NCBI GenBank assembly: GCA_024226935.1
Contig: JAAELK010000152.1
Span: 81,520 to 145,519, forward strand
DNA: 64,000 bases
Source of the DNA: Desulfobacteraceae bacterium
GTDB taxonomy: Bacteria > Desulfobacterota > Desulfobacteria > Desulfobacterales > Desulfobacteraceae
Direction of reading: 5' to 3'
Shown here: positions 26,792 to 35,970 of the stretch, piece after piece
How positions within the stretch are numbered: the first letter of the stretch is position 1
Layout: every line of letters begins with the position of its first letter
Notes under the pieces: model-generated
Told to the model about the DNA's origin: nothing
The model's database searches: none
Seen by the model: only the letters and a program-made list of their open reading frames with translations
Position numbers and translations under genes: made by a program

Positions 26792-28495
26792 TTACTCCTC
26801 TGTTTCGCTGATCCAGCCTTTAATAATATTAACACTCTTATAAAGATCTTTTCGAGCATAGTACTTGGCTTTTTCATTGACGGACATATTACTCAGATAG
26901 GCTGCCCGCTCACTTGTTGTCATCTTCTTCATGAAGGCCTCTTTCTGGGCTTCGGTCATAAGTTCTAAAAATTCTTTTTGCTGATTAGCATCCATTTCAA
27001 TGAACTTGGGTTCTTTTTCCTCTTCACCCGCAATCGCCAACTCGTCGGAGCCCGGCAATGCTTCTTGTTCCACTGTCACCCTGATATCTTTGACAGTCTT
27101 GATAATAGGACGAATCACGAAGAGAAACAAAACCAGAACCAGCAAGAGATTGGCAATAAGCCGGCCATATTCATCCTGAACCATCCGCCATCCGCTCAAG
27201 GCTGGTGCCGCCATATCCATATCACCGATAGATGCAAAGGGAAAACATTCCATGGAAATCTGATCGCTTCGCTCTTCATTATAGCCCATTGCCTTGACAA
27301 CTATATCTTCAAATTGCTTCATCTCCGCAACTGGACGGGGCAGATATATCCGTTTTCTATTCCCGGTTTCATCCATCTTGTATTCATATTTCCCATCAAT
27401 CACCGCTGCCACGGAAAGCCGATTCAAAACTGCCATGGGTTTTCGGGTTTCCCTGACCCGCTTGCTGATCTCATAATTTACAGTATCATCGCTTTTATTA
27501 ACCTTCTCATAGAGTGGGTTTTCAGAAAAATCTTCCTCAACAATGGGATTTACACTGGAAGGAATCCCGATATCTTCCGTCACCTCAGTCTTCTTTTCAG
27601 CCTTGTTTTTACGGCTTCGAATAAATTCCTGCCCTCTTTCAAAGGGGTCATAAATTTCTTCGTTCATACTGTTTTTTGAAAAATCCATTTCCGATGTTAC
27701 CCGAACAATGGCCTTATCTTTACCCACGATCCGTTCCAGCATGGTTTGAATTCTCTTGGTAAGATTTTCTTCAAACCTCACTTTATACTGATATTGAGCA
27801 TCTGCCAGATTTTCAGCATCGATGCGGGCCTGTTCTAATTCCGATTTTCCTTCAAAAAGAATTCGGCCTGCAGTATCCACGATGGTCACAAGCTCAGGGG
27901 TTAAATCCTGAACTGAACTTGCCACCAAATGAGCGATGGCCTTCACATTTTCCTTGGATATATCGGAATTGAGCTCCAAAAGAATTGAGGCAGAAGGTTT
28001 TTTAGTTTCCTCAACAAACACAGAATCCTTGGACAACACAATCATTACCCTGGCGCTTTTCACCTCATCAAAGGCTGCAATGGTACGCCCCAATTCCCCA
28101 TGAAGCGCCCTTTCCTTATTAATCTTTTGTACAAATTCGGTGGTCCCGAATTCTGTCTTATCAAAAATTTCATATCCAACTCCGCCTCCCTTGGGGATAC
28201 CTGACTTTGCCATGGTAAGCCTGACATCATAGACAATAGATTCAGGCACCAGAATAGTGGTCCCGCCTCCGGACAGGCGATAGGGAGTATTTGCATCTTT
28301 AAGAACCTCCACCACGTCGGCTGCATCCTCTTTTGTCAATCCAGTGTAAGCTGCTCGAAATTGGGTCTTATTTGTCCAGATAAACATGGTGGTAAAACCA
28401 AGGACCAGAACCATGACAAAAAGCCCCAACCCAAGTTTTTTGGGAAGTGACAATTCTTTTAATATTGCGATTATTTTTTCAATAACAGGATTCAT
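26792..28495 (-). CDS. fliF: FliF, flagellar MS-ring protein
   Basis: The start at ATG 28495 (GGAG 7 nt upstream) is favoured over a GTG at 28504; the product is 567 residues. A transmembrane helix lies at ~residues 20-40 and a second at ~445-465. Between them are the ring-building motifs GLTKEDAADVVEVLKDANTP, EIFDKTEFGTTEFVQKINKE and SARVMIVLSKDSVF. The C-terminal tail binds FliG. It nucleates basal-body assembly. Confidence 0.96.
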   Translation of the reverse strand: MNPVIEKIIAILKELSLPKKLGLGLFVMVLVLGFTTMFIWTNKTQFRAAYTGLTKEDAADVVEVLKDANTPYRLSGGGTTILVPESIVYDVRLTMAKSGIPKGGGVGYEIFDKTEFGTTEFVQKINKERALHGELGRTIAAFDEVKSARVMIVLSKDSVFVEETKKPSASILLELNSDISKENVKAIAHLVASSVQDLTPELVTIVDTAGRILFEGKSELEQARIDAENLADAQYQYKVRFEENLTKRIQTMLERIVGKDKAIVRVTSEMDFSKNSMNEEIYDPFERGQEFIRSRKNKAEKKTEVTEDIGIPSSVNPIVEEDFSENPLYEKVNKSDDTVNYEISKRVRETRKPMAVLNRLSVAAVIDGKYEYKMDETGNRKRIYLPRPVAEMKQFEDIVVKAMGYNEERSDQISMECFPFASIGDMDMAAPALSGWRMVQDEYGRLIANLLLVLVLFLFVIRPIIKTVKDIRVTVEQEALPGSDELAIAGEEEKEPKFIEMDANQQKEFLELMTEAQKEAFMKKMTTSERAAYLSNMSVNEKAKYYARKDLYKSVNIIKGWISETEE

Positions 28496-28539
28496 CGGCC
28501 CCACTCCATTTCACCATTATACCACAAATTATTCTCCAT

Positions 28540-28836
28540 TTATACTTGCATACGCATGACTTCGTTATAAGCCGTCATGGCCTTGTTTCTGACCTGGGCT
28601 AATAATTTCAAAGAGGTATTTGCCTTGCCAAGGGCCAACATACCCTCATGAATTCCCATTTCCCCCTTAATAACCGACTCAATTGCCTCATCTCCCTCAT
28701 GCTGTTTTGAATTAACATCCAGTACAGCAGCCTTAATTCTCTCTGCAAATTCAGGACTCCGTCTCTTAATTCTGTCGCCTAAAGATTCTGTATTCAAAGA
28801 GATTTTACCATTAGCTACACCATTGATATCTAGCAT
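28540..28836 (-). CDS. fliE: FliE, MS-ring/rod junction protein
   Basis: The 98-residue protein matches FliE length. Its C-terminal half carries MGIHEGMLALGKANTSLKL and VRNKAMTAYNEVMRMQV, the family signature for an export substrate that links MS ring and rod. It lies 14 bp after flgC and 44 bp before fliF. Confidence 0.95.
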   Translation of the reverse strand: MLDINGVANGKISLNTESLGDRIKRRSPEFAERIKAAVLDVNSKQHEGDEAIESVIKGEMGIHEGMLALGKANTSLKLLAQVRNKAMTAYNEVMRMQV

Positions 28837-28850
28837 TTGTACCTCCTAAA

Positions 28851-29348
28851 TCATCTTCCAATTTCAAGAGCTTTGGCCACCATATCCTTAGTCGAAGATA
28901 AGACTGTGACACTGGCATCATAACTTCTTCTGGCTACCAGCATGTCAGCTACCTCCGTTAAATGATCCACATTGGGCATTTTTACGTAGCCTGTGACAGG
29001 ATCTGCATCCGGATGGGCAGGATTGAAAACCAGGGCAAAATCCTCCTGGGACTGGACAATCTGATCCACTTTCACCCCATCACCATTATCTGCTTTTTTA
29101 TCAGAATCAAATTCAATGGGGCTTAACTCAATTTCCGGGCCTTCTTTTTTTGCCTGTTTTTTCTGGATTACACTTTTAAAAGAGTCAATATTCTCCCCCT
29201 TAAACACAACCATTTTTCGCCTATAGGGACCACCTTCAGCCGTACGTGTAGTATCTACATTGGCAAGATTTTCTGCTATGACGTTAAGCTTGGTACGATG
29301 GGCGGCCAATGCGGTACCAGAAATTTTTGCTGCATTCATAAGATCCAT
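28851..29348 (-). CDS. flgC: FlgC, flagellar proximal rod protein
   Basis: The 165-residue protein starts MDLMNAAKISGTALAAHRTK and has LNVIAENLANVDTTRTAEGG, the rod/hook N-terminal motif. The C-terminus reads YVKMPNVDHLTEVADMLVA then RRSYDASVTVLSSTKDM, as in FlgC. It has an extra ~20-residue Lys-rich insert near residues 55-85. It is 3 bp after flgB. Confidence 0.95.
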   Translation of the reverse strand: MDLMNAAKISGTALAAHRTKLNVIAENLANVDTTRTAEGGPYRRKMVVFKGENIDSFKSVIQKKQAKKEGPEIELSPIEFDSDKKADNGDGVKVDQIVQSQEDFALVFNPAHPDADPVTGYVKMPNVDHLTEVADMLVARRSYDASVTVLSSTKDMVAKALEIGR

Positions 29349-29351
29349 ATC

Positions 29352-29762
29352 TTATTTACCTCCTTCATCAATGGAATAGTTCAACATCGTCATTTTACGC
29401 AAAAGTAACTCTGCTGTAGTTTTATATTTAATATTATTTTCCATCAGGTTCATCATTTCCGTATCTATATTCACAGAGTCCAGATGATAGATATCCACTT
29501 CTTCACTATCTTCCCCATTCATTGAAAAGGAATCTTTCCCGTAAGGGGACAAATGTTTAGGATGAGTCTTGTCCAGGTAATCGGGTTTTTTATCCCCCAT
29601 GGCCCTTTGCAATGTTTTTTGAAAATCCAGGTCACTTGGTTCATATCCTATGGTATCCATATTCGCTACATTACTGGAAATTAAATTGTGACGTTTGGCA
29701 GATATATCCATGGACTTGGCAATTACATTGTGGGTACGTCCAAAAATTCTTGAATCTGTCAT
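29352..29762 (-). CDS. flgB: FlgB, flagellar proximal rod protein
   Basis: From the ATG at 29762 (GAGAGG 3 nt upstream) the product is 136 residues, the expected size. It contains AKRHNLISSNVANMDTIGYE and ends in a helical segment TEMMNLMENNIKYKTTAELL. A longer frame reaching 29834 would include the terminator-like hairpin and is rejected. It is the first gene of the basal-body operon and follows a sigma-54 promoter. Confidence 0.94.
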   Translation of the reverse strand: MTDSRIFGRTHNVIAKSMDISAKRHNLISSNVANMDTIGYEPSDLDFQKTLQRAMGDKKPDYLDKTHPKHLSPYGKDSFSMNGEDSEEVDIYHLDSVNIDTEMMNLMENNIKYKTTAELLLRKMTMLNYSIDEGGK

Positions 29763-29793
29763 TTTCCTCTCCCAGTTAGATAATAATATACAA

Positions 29794-29828
29794 ACCTCTT
29801 TGGTAGCAACACGCCATACCAAAGAGGT
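29794..29828 (-). terminator. Terminator-like hairpin between the sigma-54 activator gene and flgB
   Basis: ACCTCTTTGGTA (29794-29805) and TACCAAAGAGGT (29817-29828) form a perfect 12-bp stem with an 11-nt loop, followed on the minus strand by TTGTATATTATTAT. It would end transcripts coming from the upstream regulator gene. The predicted start of the overlapping sigma-54 promoter lies inside the first arm. Confidence 0.65.
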
Positions 29829-29830
29829 CT

Positions 29831-29845
29831 GCAATTTACATGCCT
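29831..29845 (-). promoter_or_regulatory. Sigma-54 (-24/-12) promoter for the flgB basal-body operon
   Basis: The complementary strand reads AGGCATGTAAATTGC. It matches TGGCAY-N5-TTGC at all invariant positions (GG, GC and spacing), with one mismatch at the first T. The predicted start is near 29819, ~57 bp upstream of the flgB ATG. Confidence 0.7.
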
Positions 29846-29855
29846 AAACTAAAAA

Positions 29856-31223
29856 TCAGAGAGTTTCTTTATATTCGTTGAGTTTATTTCTCAAGGTTCT
29901 AACGCTTATACCAAGTATTTTTGCAGCATGGGTCCTGTTGCCCTCGGTCTGATCAAGGGTCTTAAATATCATTTTTTGTTCCATTTCCTTTAAGGAGCCC
30001 TGGGGCCCATCCAAAGTGGGTTCAGCCACAAGCTCCACAGGATACGACGGGGTGGTCATCATTCCATCCAACAAAAGATCTTCAGGCTTGATATATTCAG
30101 ATTCCGCCAGAAGTACAGCCCGGTGAATAATATTTTCAAGTTCTCTGACATTTCCGGAAAAAGGATGGCCGGAAAGAAGGGCAAAGGTCCTGTTTGTCAT
30201 TCCTTTGACATCCCTTCCGTCAATTTGGCAATATTTTTTTATGAAAAAGTCACACAATAGCCCAAGATCTCCAATTCGATCCCTCAGGGGAGGGATAAGC
30301 AGGGGAATGGTGTTGAGCCTATAATAAAGATCTTCGCGAAAGCTATGGTTGTCTACCGATTCTCTGGCGTTCCGGTTGGTGGTCGCAATTACCCTGACAT
30401 CCACATCCACAGGTTCTGTTCCCCCCACCCGGTCCACCACTTTTTCCTGGATCACCCGCAATAGTTTGGCTTGTAAGTGAAATTGCATCTCAGTGATTTC
30501 ATCTAAAAAAAGCGTGCCCTTGTCAGCCAATTCAAACTTTCCCATTTTTCGTGATATGGCACCGGTAAATGCTCCTTTTTCATGGCCGAACAATTCACTT
30601 TCAAGAAGATTTTCAGGAAGAGCAGCACAATTGATAGCAATAAAGGGCTGGGAATGACGACGGCTTTTTTCATGAAGATATTTGGCAAACAACTCCTTAC
30701 CCGTGCCACTTTCCCCCTGGATCAAAACAGAGGCACTGGAATCTGCTACCCGTAATGCCAGCTTTAAAAGATTCAACATTCCGGAATTCTGGGTAATAAT
30801 AGCCACCTGTTTTTTTTTACCGGAAACACTTTTTCCTTCCGGTACTTTGCCGGTTTTTCTTGACAATAAAGCTCTTCTGACACTCAACTCCAGCTGACGT
30901 AGATCAACGGGCTTGATAAGGTAATCCATTGCCCCATACTTCATTAAACTGACTGCATAATCCACCACAGGCTCAGGCGTGATAATAATGGTTTTACAAT
31001 TTAATTGGCTGTCTACTATTTTTTTTAAAAATTCAAGGGCAGAAAAGCCGGGAGTAGCATCATCGGCAATGACAATATCCGGTTTGCTTTGGATCAAATA
31101 ATCAAGGACATCGGTTCCGTCTGGAACCGCATCCACTAAAAATCCCAGATCTTCAAACAGCCTGACGTAGGCCATCCGTTCCTTGGGATTTTCCAATATA
31201 ATAAAGATTCGGTGTCCGGGCAT
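29856..31223 (-). CDS. Sigma-54-dependent response regulator (FlbD/FleR-like)
   Basis: From the ATG at 31223 the product is 455 residues; the start is uncertain because the ribosome site is weak. The N-terminal receiver domain starts [12 protein letters not shown]. Its phosphoacceptor region is [11 protein letters not shown] and the Lys is in DYLIKPVDL, but the usual acidic pair at the start is EN, so phosphorylation may be impaired. The AAA+ domain has [14 protein letters not shown] and GTLFLDEI motifs, the hallmark of sigma-54 contact. The C-terminus is a Fis-type helix-turn-helix ([20 protein letters not shown]). It probably activates the sigma-54 promoters in this cluster. Confidence 0.9.
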   Translation of the reverse strand: MPGHRIFIILENPKERMAYVRLFEDLGFLVDAVPDGTDVLDYLIQSKPDIVIADDATPGFSALEFLKKIVDSQLNCKTIIITPEPVVDYAVSLMKYGAMDYLIKPVDLRQLELSVRRALLSRKTGKVPEGKSVSGKKKQVAIITQNSGMLNLLKLALRVADSSASVLIQGESGTGKELFAKYLHEKSRRHSQPFIAINCAALPENLLESELFGHEKGAFTGAISRKMGKFELADKGTLFLDEITEMQFHLQAKLLRVIQEKVVDRVGGTEPVDVDVRVIATTNRNARESVDNHSFREDLYYRLNTIPLLIPPLRDRIGDLGLLCDFFIKKYCQIDGRDVKGMTNRTFALLSGHPFSGNVRELENIIHRAVLLAESEYIKPEDLLLDGMMTTPSYPVELVAEPTLDGPQGSLKEMEQKMIFKTLDQTEGNRTHAAKILGISVRTLRNKLNEYKETL

Positions 31224-31246
31224 ATAAAAACTTTCATTCCCATCTT

Positions 31247-33841
31247 TTAAGAATTTATCACGGTTTCTGCCAGTTTCAAGGTACTCAGACGTTGACGGGC
31301 AAGTCGTGCCCACACAGAATCATTATTGTCTGCCACCTGTTCAAAAGCCTCTTTTGCTTTGTTGATAATATTGCCCTTTTGATAGGCATCACCAAGCAGG
31401 AATCCCAAATTAGCCTTTGCCCGGCTCCCTGTGGAAAAATTCAAGGCCTTTGAAAAAGCATCGGCCGCCTGAACATAGGATTGCAAGCTCAGATATGTGT
31501 TACCAAGCGTCTTGTATGCGTCTGTCAAAATATCATAATTTTTGCCGGGGGCCGCAGCAAAGTCCTTTACAGCCTGGGCACGCAATTTGGAAGCTGCCTT
31601 CAGATTTTTTTGCTCTTCGTAAATATCGGACTCTAGAATAAGGATTTTTCCCTTTTCCAGATAATTAGCTGACACAATATAAGCTTTCTTAAATTTTTGA
31701 ACAGAGAGTGCAAACCGTTTTTTCTTCAAATAGATCTCTCCCATACGTGTCAGGACCGCCACCCTATGTCTGTCCTTTGGAAATCGCTTTAAAAAAGCTG
31801 CAAACAATTTCAAAGCATCGTCATCCCTGCCGGACTCATCCATAGCTACCCCCAGACCAAAAAGTAATTCAGGGGATCTTCTAGCTCTTTTATATTGTTT
31901 ATAGGCATTAATCAAATGATTAAATGCCTGTTCATACAAGTTTGCCTTTAAATAAGCAATACCCACATAAAAAGCGATTTCACGACTTCCCATCTTATCA
32001 AGCTTGGTATGCTCCGATTCATATCGCCTCAAAATTGAAGTGTACTCATCTACCTTTAACTGCTGTTTAAACAAAGCCTCATATGCCTTTTGCATTAATT
32101 TAACCGCTTCATACCGCAACCCCCGGGGATGGGTTGATAAAAGATCCTCAATTTCCATGATACACTTATTATATTCTCCGTTTTTCTGGTAAATTTCAGC
32201 AAGCCTCATCATGGCAATCCGTGCATAGGTATTTTCAGGAAATTTGTGCTTGATCATTTCATAAATTTCAATTTTTGCAGAATCGGTCTTCATATACCGG
32301 GCAATACCGATGGACGCATTGATGTACCCCTGGGTCTCCGGAAACATCTGTCTGACCAATTCATAAATCTTGATAGCCCTTTCCGAATTATTTTCCATCC
32401 CGTAGGTATCCCCCACATTGCTCAACACAACGTCTCTATCGGGAATCCCGGGAAACAGATTTAACACCCGCATAAAACTTTGTCTTGCCGGAAGGCTCAA
32501 GCCCAGCTCAAAATTGGCATTTGCCATATTCAGCAATAACTCCGGTGATTCATATACTTTTTTAATATCCAACTTCACCACATAATTAAATACAGCCAGG
32601 GCATTAAAATATTGTTTCTTTTCAAAAAGTGCTTTTCCATACCCCACACCGGCATCCGCAATATAATTATTTTCAATGGGAGATTCAAACACCTGTTTGT
32701 AATATCCCATGGCTTTATCCAGATATCCCTTTTCACTATAGATTTCTGCCAGATAATAACTAACCTCTGGCATCCCTGAATATTGTGGATATCCCTGTTT
32801 AACAACATTCATATATCCTTCTACAGCAGCATTATTTTTCAAAACCTTATTAATCATCCCCATGGCCGTGTAAGCAAAGGGAACATAGACAGAATCAGGA
32901 AAGGAAACCAGCACATCCTGGAATATCCTCTCCGCCTGGAATAAACGGGTATAATCTTCTCCGGAGATACTTTTATAGTATGCATAGGCTCTGAGATAAT
33001 AAGCCTGTTCCAAGCAGGAAAAATTTTCCTGAAGCAGATATTGATCCAACAGATCAAAGGCTTTTTGATACAATTTCTTTTTAATCAGAAGAATAGCATT
33101 TTCAATCTGTTTTGAGTCGCAATCGGAAAGTTCAATCATCCGGTAAAGATCACTGATATCGCCCTTATAATCACCTCTTTTCCTTGTTGGAGGGACATAC
33201 TCCCGGGATATTAACTCTTTGACAATCTTTTTTTCTTTAGGAGGAATAGCCACCAGATTCCCAGATTTTGGTATTTCTTGGGGCGCAGCCTTTAAGACTG
33301 GAGCGACCTTCTTTGCTGTTTTTTTTGATTCTTGGTCTATTTTTTTTACAGGCTGGACCGGTTTGGGCTTTTGGGTTCCAATCTTTGCCGGAGACTTGGG
33401 TATGGCTGGTTCAATTGTTTTTTGTTTTTCAAAATTAACCAGGAAGCTGGAGCCAGACTTATTAAAACCGGAACTGATATTTCCAAAGGGCAGGCGGCTT
33501 GTCACCACCACAGCCACCACATCACCGTCCAGGGTTTCGACACTGATACCGGCAATAGCCGGGTTTTGTCTACCTATAACTTTAAATCCAGGAGAAAGAG
33601 CTGCATTTTTCAATGCCACCAGCAACTCTCTTTGTTCAATTCTAATAACTTTGACAGGCACTTTATTGGTGACAAAAAACTCAAGCGCCAGGGGGTTGTC
33701 CTGGATGGCAATCTTTTTTATTATGATCTTTTGGGCCACAGCAATTTCCGGGATGGATACCAAGATCAAAATCAACAAACCCAAAACCGGCAAAACCTGC
33801 CTCTTTAACAATCCCGAATATTTAATGTTTAATTCTCTCAT
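31247..33841 (-). CDS. Exported TPR-repeat protein of the flagellar cluster
   Basis: The 864-residue protein has a signal peptide (hydrophobic residues ~17-34, cleavage-like AVAQ) and an AMIN-like beta domain (about residues 38-140: IAIQDNPLALEFFVTNKVPV and SRLPFGNISSGF). A Lys/Pro-rich linker follows, then about 620 residues of TPR helices (for example QAERIFQDVLVSFPDSVYV and LLFGLGVAMDESGRDDDALK). It likely acts in the periplasm, possibly at the cell wall or flagellar basal body; no reaction can be assigned. It follows a sigma-54 promoter and is followed by the response-regulator gene, so co-regulation with flagella is probable. Confidence 0.8.
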   Translation of the reverse strand: MRELNIKYSGLLKRQVLPVLGLLILILVSIPEIAVAQKIIIKKIAIQDNPLALEFFVTNKVPVKVIRIEQRELLVALKNAALSPGFKVIGRQNPAIAGISVETLDGDVVAVVVTSRLPFGNISSGFNKSGSSFLVNFEKQKTIEPAIPKSPAKIGTQKPKPVQPVKKIDQESKKTAKKVAPVLKAAPQEIPKSGNLVAIPPKEKKIVKELISREYVPPTRKRGDYKGDISDLYRMIELSDCDSKQIENAILLIKKKLYQKAFDLLDQYLLQENFSCLEQAYYLRAYAYYKSISGEDYTRLFQAERIFQDVLVSFPDSVYVPFAYTAMGMINKVLKNNAAVEGYMNVVKQGYPQYSGMPEVSYYLAEIYSEKGYLDKAMGYYKQVFESPIENNYIADAGVGYGKALFEKKQYFNALAVFNYVVKLDIKKVYESPELLLNMANANFELGLSLPARQSFMRVLNLFPGIPDRDVVLSNVGDTYGMENNSERAIKIYELVRQMFPETQGYINASIGIARYMKTDSAKIEIYEMIKHKFPENTYARIAMMRLAEIYQKNGEYNKCIMEIEDLLSTHPRGLRYEAVKLMQKAYEALFKQQLKVDEYTSILRRYESEHTKLDKMGSREIAFYVGIAYLKANLYEQAFNHLINAYKQYKRARRSPELLFGLGVAMDESGRDDDALKLFAAFLKRFPKDRHRVAVLTRMGEIYLKKKRFALSVQKFKKAYIVSANYLEKGKILILESDIYEEQKNLKAASKLRAQAVKDFAAAPGKNYDILTDAYKTLGNTYLSLQSYVQAADAFSKALNFSTGSRAKANLGFLLGDAYQKGNIINKAKEAFEQVADNNDSVWARLARQRLSTLKLAETVINS

Positions 33842-33889
33842 ATTCTTTTCTTAGTCCTGGGAGTTTATATCATTCAGAGAATTAACCAA

Positions 33890-33904
33890 GCAAATAATAT
33901 GCCA
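33890..33904 (-). promoter_or_regulatory. Sigma-54 (-24/-12) promoter for the TPR/response-regulator operon
   Basis: The complementary strand reads TGGCATATTATTTGC, a perfect TGGCAY-N5-TTGC match. The predicted start is ~37 bp upstream of the TPR gene ATG. Confidence 0.8.
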
Positions 33905-33962
33905 CAGCATATTTTCCCATAACCGTGTTAAACCATAAAAGCCTTGCCACAAAAGCTATTCA

Positions 33963-34022
33963 TTGGTCACTCAACAATAATTCAATGACCAACACGCCAA
34001 TTATTCGTCAAAAAATTGGCGT
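33963..34022 (-). terminator. Two inverted repeats at the end of the CheY/activator operon
   Basis: ACGCCAATT/AATTGGCGT (33994-34002 and 34014-34022) spans the stop codon of the activator gene, with a T-run in the loop. TTGGTCA/TGACCAA (33963-33969 and 33986-33992) follows. Together they probably reduce read-through into the sigma-54 operon; neither is a textbook terminator. Confidence 0.45.
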
Positions 34023-35072
34023 TTCCATTTCAGGTTTTATATGCATTTTTTTTAACTTCTCAACCAGAGTAGTTCGGTTTATTTTAAGCATTTCGGCTGC
34101 CCTGGCCTTAACCCACCCGCTTTCATTCAAGGCATGGGAAATCAGACTTCGCTGATAAAGATCAACCGCCTCATTAAAACCGATACCATTATTAAATATA
34201 GAAGAGACCGAAGGTATAGTATGATGGGAAGATACACTCGTTATACACTCCGGCAGATCGTGAACCTGGATATCAACTTCCTCCACAAGAACAGATAACC
34301 GTTCAACCATATTTTCAAGTTCCCGAATATTGCCGGGCCATTCATAATGCATTAAAGCCTGCTTAGCCTGGTCCGAAAACTGTTTAATCTGGTAATCATC
34401 CCTGCGTACCACCATATTATCCTGAAAATATCTGGTCAGGGGAAAGATATCCTCCCTTCGCTCCCTCAGGGGCAGGATATGCAGAGGAATAACATTGAGT
34501 CGATAATAAAGGTCCTCTCGAAATCCCCCTTTTTGAATGGCCTCAACAAGGTCTTTGTTGGTGGCTGAAATTACCCGAATATCCACAGCAATGGTCTGGG
34601 TTCCGCCCACCCGTTCAAATTTGCGTTCCTGGATGGCCCGCAACAACTTCACCTGCAAATCCGGGCTCATATCTCCTATCTCATCCAGAAACATAGTGCC
34701 TTTATCTGCGATTTCAAACCGGCCTATCCTGGAACGATGGGCACCGGTGAAGGCCCCTTTTTCATGGCCAAACAATTCACTTTCAAGCAACTCACCCGGG
34801 ATAGCACCACAATTGATAATCACCATGGGACCATCCCTCCGGCCGCTATTTCTATGAATAGCTCGTGCAATCAGCTCTTTACCGGTACCACTTTCTCCGG
34901 TAATCAAAACAGAAGAATCTGATTTCGCAACCTTGCGGGCTGTATCTAAAACCCTGAATAAACCTTTGCTTTCTCCGGCAATACCACTTCTATCAAATCC
35001 TTTATTGCCATCCCCCTCATCCTGCACCACAGGCTTTTCCGACGCCATTGCCGCCATGGAAACAACACTCAT
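34008..35072 (-). CDS. Sigma-54 activator without receiver domain (FleQ/FlrA-like)
   Basis: The 354-residue protein has only ~30 residues before the AAA+ domain. That domain carries [32 protein letters not shown] and the R-finger region [15 protein letters not shown] Fis-type helix-turn-helix follows (GWVKARAAEMLKINRTTLVE). There is no receiver domain, so activity is likely set by abundance or a partner such as FlhG or c-di-GMP rather than by phosphorylation. The gene overlaps cheY by 4 bp. It is the likely upper-level flagellar activator. Confidence 0.88.
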   Translation of the reverse strand: MSVVSMAAMASEKPVVQDEGDGNKGFDRSGIAGESKGLFRVLDTARKVAKSDSSVLITGESGTGKELIARAIHRNSGRRDGPMVIINCGAIPGELLESELFGHEKGAFTGAHRSRIGRFEIADKGTMFLDEIGDMSPDLQVKLLRAIQERKFERVGGTQTIAVDIRVISATNKDLVEAIQKGGFREDLYYRLNVIPLHILPLRERREDIFPLTRYFQDNMVVRRDDYQIKQFSDQAKQALMHYEWPGNIRELENMVERLSVLVEEVDIQVHDLPECITSVSSHHTIPSVSSIFNNGIGFNEAVDLYQRSLISHALNESGWVKARAAEMLKINRTTLVEKLKKMHIKPEMETPIF

Positions 35073-35449
35073 CTTAAGATCTTTGAAAGTTTGTCAGAGA
35101 TGGCCTCTGCCGTAAACGGCTTAACCACATAGTTGGACACTCCTGCCTGAACCGCTTCAATAACATTCTGTTTCTGGGCCTCCGCTGTTACCATCAAAAA
35201 AGGTTTTTTTGCATACTTGGAATCTGCACGTACTTTCTTCAAAAGCTCAAGACCGGTCATTTTAGGCATATTCCAATCCGATATGATCAAATCAATTTCT
35301 TGATTTTCCAAAATATCCCAGGCTGTTGTACCATCATCAGCTTCCACAAGATTTTTAAAACCAAGTTGTTTTAAAATATTCTTAAGAATACGGCGCATGG
35401 TAGCAAAATCGTCAACAATCAAAACCTTGATGGATGTGTCCATTGCCAC
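35069..35449 (-). CDS. cheY: CheY-like response regulator
   Basis: The 126-residue single receiver domain has the acidic pair VDD (residues 12-14), phosphoacceptor Asp58 (IISDWNMPKMTGLELL), the TAEA switch segment and the conserved Lys in NYVVKPF. It resembles chemotaxis CheY closely. It probably starts at GTG 35449, which has GGAGG 5 nt upstream; an ATG at 35443 is also possible. FliM in this window has the matching CheY-binding motif. It is between cheX and the sigma-54 activator. Confidence 0.93.
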   Translation of the reverse strand: MAMDTSIKVLIVDDFATMRRILKNILKQLGFKNLVEADDGTTAWDILENQEIDLIISDWNMPKMTGLELLKKVRADSKYAKKPFLMVTAEAQKQNVIEAVQAGVSNYVVKPFTAEAISDKLSKILR

Positions 35450-35481
35450 ATTTTCCTCCTTATATGGATTAAAACTTTTTT

Positions 35482-35943
35482 TTATCTTTCAAAGCATACT
35501 TCAATCGTAAAATCACCACCATCGGTGCTAAAAGGGATTGCAATCTTGGGCCCTTCTGAGTAATGACGAATACTATGATTCCGACCGGTCACGACAGAAG
35601 GAATGGCTGCCTTAAACTCCTTACCTATAACTTCTAATTCTTTTCTTGCCTGGCCGGAAATCATATTGGTCAATTCTCCTACGGCGTCGGTAATATCCTC
35701 ATTAAGGGTTTCCATGGTTTCACCAAACATATTGGAAACAATGGCCAAGATACATTTTTCTTCGAAGGTAACTGCAATAGTACCATTAGCGACCCCTGTC
35801 AATCCAAGGATTCCGGTAACATCCCCGACAGCAACATTGTCTTTTTTCACATAGGGTTTACCTACAGTCACCGTGATAAAAGCCATGGTTTCCAACACAC
35901 TTAATGTTGCATTTATGAACGGATTGATTAAGGTCACATCCAT
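35482..35943 (-). CDS. cheX: CheX-like CheY phosphatase
   Basis: From the ATG at 35943 (GGGAG 7 nt upstream) the product is 153 residues. The CheC/CheX/FliY phosphatase motif ExxN is visible in DAVGELTNMISGQARKEL, and the C-terminal AIPFSTDGGDFTIEVCFE is typical of CheX. It probably dephosphorylates CheY encoded 32 bp downstream. There is one ExxN helix, fitting CheX rather than CheC. Confidence 0.87.
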   Translation of the reverse strand: MDVTLINPFINATLSVLETMAFITVTVGKPYVKKDNVAVGDVTGILGLTGVANGTIAVTFEEKCILAIVSNMFGETMETLNEDITDAVGELTNMISGQARKELEVIGKEFKAAIPSVVTGRNHSIRHYSEGPKIAIPFSTDGGDFTIEVCFER

Positions 35944-35970
35944 CGTGGCTCCCCCCAAACACAGCTGCTG

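Noticed and set aside
33219..33854. 211-codon plus-strand ORF opposite the TPR gene start
   Set aside because: Antisense shadow of the Lys/Pro-rich linker and signal peptide; no start context.
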